From Gammaproteobacteria bacterium (GTDB lineage: Bacteria > Pseudomonadota > Gammaproteobacteria > Pseudomonadales > Azotimanducaceae_A), in the NCBI GenBank assembly GCA_028819775.1, contig JAPPKV010000173.1:1-34326 (forward strand): a DNA stretch of 34,326 nucleotides, given 5' to 3'. Below, in pieces: positions 33,081 to 34,326 of the stretch. The translations under genes were made by a program, and so were the position numbers. A model generated the notes under the pieces. It was not told the DNA's origin and did no database searches. It saw nothing but the letters and a program-made list of their open reading frames with translations. Every line of letters begins with the position of its first letter. Within the stretch, counting starts at the first letter, position 1.

Positions 33081-33317
33081 ATGGCGAGACCAAGACATCC
33101 CAAGAAGGACATCGAAGTCGCGCTTAGAGAGGCGGAGTCGGCGGGATGGACCGTCTCAAACTCGCCATCCGGGCACCGGTGGGGCTTGCTCCAATGCGGA
33201 GAAGCGAGTCGAGGAGGGTGCCAAGTCTCGGTGTGGTCGACCCCGCGCAACGCAACGAATCATGCCAACCATCTGCGGAGATTCGTCAAGCGCTGCCCGC
33301 ATGACTGGGGTAGGTGA
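33081..33317 (+). CDS. HicA-like small protein
   Basis: A basic protein of 78 residues starting MARPRHPKKDIEVALREAE, then GWTV, GHRWG (His32), and VSVWSTPRNATNHANHLRRF. This is the pattern of a widespread small family with a double-stranded-RNA-binding-like fold related to the HicA mRNA interferase, where a central His is catalytic; I am working from memory of the family. The usual two conserved Cys positions are here (CGEASRGGC). The start ATG 33081 is chosen over an upstream GTG at 33057 because the family begins with the RHPKK segment. The stop overlaps a GTG and is three bases from the ATG of the partner gene, so the two are one operon. Toxin activity is inferred. Confidence 0.75.
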   Translation: MARPRHPKKDIEVALREAESAGWTVSNSPSGHRWGLLQCGEASRGGCQVSVWSTPRNATNHANHLRRFVKRCPHDWGR

Positions 33318-33319
33318 CT

Positions 33320-33592
33320 ATGGAGCATAGCGACGTGGCGAGCCATCGGTTCACAGTTGTAGTCGATGGTGTAGACCTGCAAGGCGACCAGGGGATCAAC
33401 GCCCTGTTCTCTGTTGGTTGCGACGACGCGACGGCTGGTCGAGTCGATGGGATTCAATACCTCGAGTTCGACCGCGATGCCGTTACCTTGGACGCAGCGA
33501 TTCAATCGGCAGTGACCGACTTGCGGCGTCTGGACGGCCTGGAGGTGGTCCGAATCTCGAGTCCGACCCCGTGGTCACGGGCGTCCGGTTAA
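33320..33592 (+). CDS. Partner (antitoxin-like) of the HicA-like gene
   Basis: An acidic protein of 90 residues. RFTVVVDGVDLQGDQGINAL then CDDATAGRVDGIQYLEFDRD and AIQSAVTDLRRLDGLEVVRI match the conserved domain found next to this HicA-like family in many genomes. Homologues I recall usually go on to a helix-turn-helix segment after the VVRI strand; here the frame closes 11 codons later, and neighbouring frames do not clearly restore it, so it may be truncated. ATG 33320 is preferred; GTG 33314 overlaps the previous stop. A DNA-binding autoregulatory role would normally need the missing part. Confidence 0.7.
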   Translation: MEHSDVASHRFTVVVDGVDLQGDQGINALFSVGCDDATAGRVDGIQYLEFDRDAVTLDAAIQSAVTDLRRLDGLEVVRISSPTPWSRASG

Positions 33593-33686
33593 CGAAGCCA
33601 CCAACGCGTTCGGCAACTCGCGCGTTTGACGCGACGCCGAACAATGCGGTCCGCCTCGGGAACCAACCGCAGACGCGCGCAGGCGA

Positions 33687-34326
33687 ATGATGCGAAGAAC
33701 CACAACAATCGTCGCCTGTCTCCTCTGGCCCGCGTTCGCGATCGCGCAACAGACTGGACACATCGAAGGGGCGGTGACCGTGCGCGATGGCCTGACGACC
33801 GCCGGAATCCGCGTCGTGGCGGAGAGCGACACGATGCCGAGGCCCAGGACAACAGTCACCGATGCCAACGGTCGCTATTCGCTTGCGCAGTTGCTTCCCG
33901 GGTCTTACCGGGTGACGTTCGAAGCATCCAACGGCGCAAAACACACGTTGACTGCCACGGTCCTGCTCGACCAAGCGACGGTGCTCAGTCTCGAACTGGA
34001 TACCGCCTCAGATGCCGTCGAAGAGCTCGTCGTCGTCGGCAAACGCGTTGCCCACCGCGGCCAAGCGTCGATTGCCAACGCGATCAGTGGCAAGGCGTTG
34101 GGTTCCGTCCCGCTCGGCCCCAACTACCGCGACCTCGTGCGGCTCGCGCCCGGCGTTCAAGTGACCCAGGACCGGGCGCGTGGACCCGCCGCGGGTGGCA
34201 GCGGGCAGGACAACGTCTACCGCTTCGACGGCGTCGACGTGTCCCTGCCGATGTTCGGTACGCTGTCGGCGGAGCCCTCGAGCCACGACATCGACCAGCT
34301 CACCTTCGCACGGGGCGGTGCCAAGG
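33687..34326 (+). CDS. TonB-dependent receptor, N-terminal part (Oar-like; runs off window)
   Basis: The first 213 residues of an outer-membrane receptor; the frame is open at the window edge. A signal peptide MMRRTTTIVACLLWPAFAIA is followed by a carboxypeptidase-regulatory-like domain (about 25-108) with GHIEGAVTVRDGLTTAG, TDANGRYSLAQLLPGSYRV and SLELDTA. The plug follows: EELVVVGKRV (the TonB-box-like segment), RDLVRLAPGVQVTQD, and DNVYRFDGVDVSLPMFG with IDQLTFARGG. That layout is typical of Oar-like receptors, which can take up peptides or proteins. ATG 33687 or 33690 starts the protein; GCAGGCGA upstream is a weak ribosome site. It is separate from the receptor at the left edge, which lacks this domain in its visible part. 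Confidence 0.9.
   Translation, partial: MMRRTTTIVACLLWPAFAIAQQTGHIEGAVTVRDGLTTAGIRVVAESDTMPRPRTTVTDANGRYSLAQLLPGSYRVTFEASNGAKHTLTATVLLDQATVLSLELDTASDAVEELVVVGKRVAHRGQASIANAISGKALGSVPLGPNYRDLVRLAPGVQVTQDRARGPAAGGSGQDNVYRFDGVDVSLPMFGTLSAEPSSHDIDQLTFARGGAK

Noticed and set aside
1..34326. CRISPR array, tRNA, rRNA, insertion sequence or integrase
   Set aside because: No regularly spaced repeats, no cloverleaf-like sequence and no transposase or recombinase motif found by reading both strands.

Overview
This window comes from a GC-rich Gram-negative bacterium. The evidence is two TonB-dependent outer-membrane receptors at its ends, a Tat-type signal remnant on an aldo/keto reductase, and strong G/C bias at third codon positions. 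I cannot fix the phylum; Pseudomonadota or Acidobacteriota-like lineages fit. No tRNA, rRNA, integrase, transposase or CRISPR array was seen.

Layout. 1-2528: 3' part of a TonB-dependent receptor. 2588-3445 (-): a divergent class III nucleotidyl-cyclase-like protein. 3789-13859 (+): a SNF2-type helicase, an AIPR (abortive phage infection) protein with a frameshifted 5' end, and a 1659-residue N6-adenine methyltransferase. 14183-16275: an ImmA/IrrE metallopeptidase and a two-gene minus-strand unit with a nucleotidyltransferase-like protein. 16712-20399 (+): a tightly coupled three-gene operon of a double-GHKL histidine kinase, a receiver protein with an antitoxin-like C-terminus, and a RES-domain protein. 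20380-21945 (-): a C5-cytosine methyltransferase and a decayed gene. 22157-30720 (+): a 2147-residue helicase with DUF1998 and a nuclease-like tail, overlapping a UvrD-type helicase with a RelE-like N-terminus. 30735-31691 (-): two unknown genes. 31774-32794 (-): an aldo/keto reductase cut off from its Tat signal by an apparent one-base insertion. 33081-33592 (+): a small HicA-like toxin/antitoxin-type pair. 33687 to end: the start of an Oar-like TonB-dependent receptor.

Roughly 2.6-31.7 kb reads as a defence island. The SNF2 helicase, adenine methyltransferase, DUF1998 helicase and cytosine methyltransferase together recall DISARM and Druantia, but the locus has no PLD protein (DrmC), fuses the DrmA- and DrmB-like parts, and is split by about 8 kb of other genes. 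The most novel-looking element is the kinase / receiver-antitoxin / RES operon at 16712-20399. It looks like a RES-Xre type toxin-antitoxin module whose antitoxin has been joined to a phosphorelay receiver, so that release of an NAD+-consuming toxin could be under kinase control. That reading is inference from motifs and gene order.

Three places (near 7190, 21533-21945 and 32732-32736) show coding signal that jumps frame. They may be real decay or sequence errors; reads are needed to decide.
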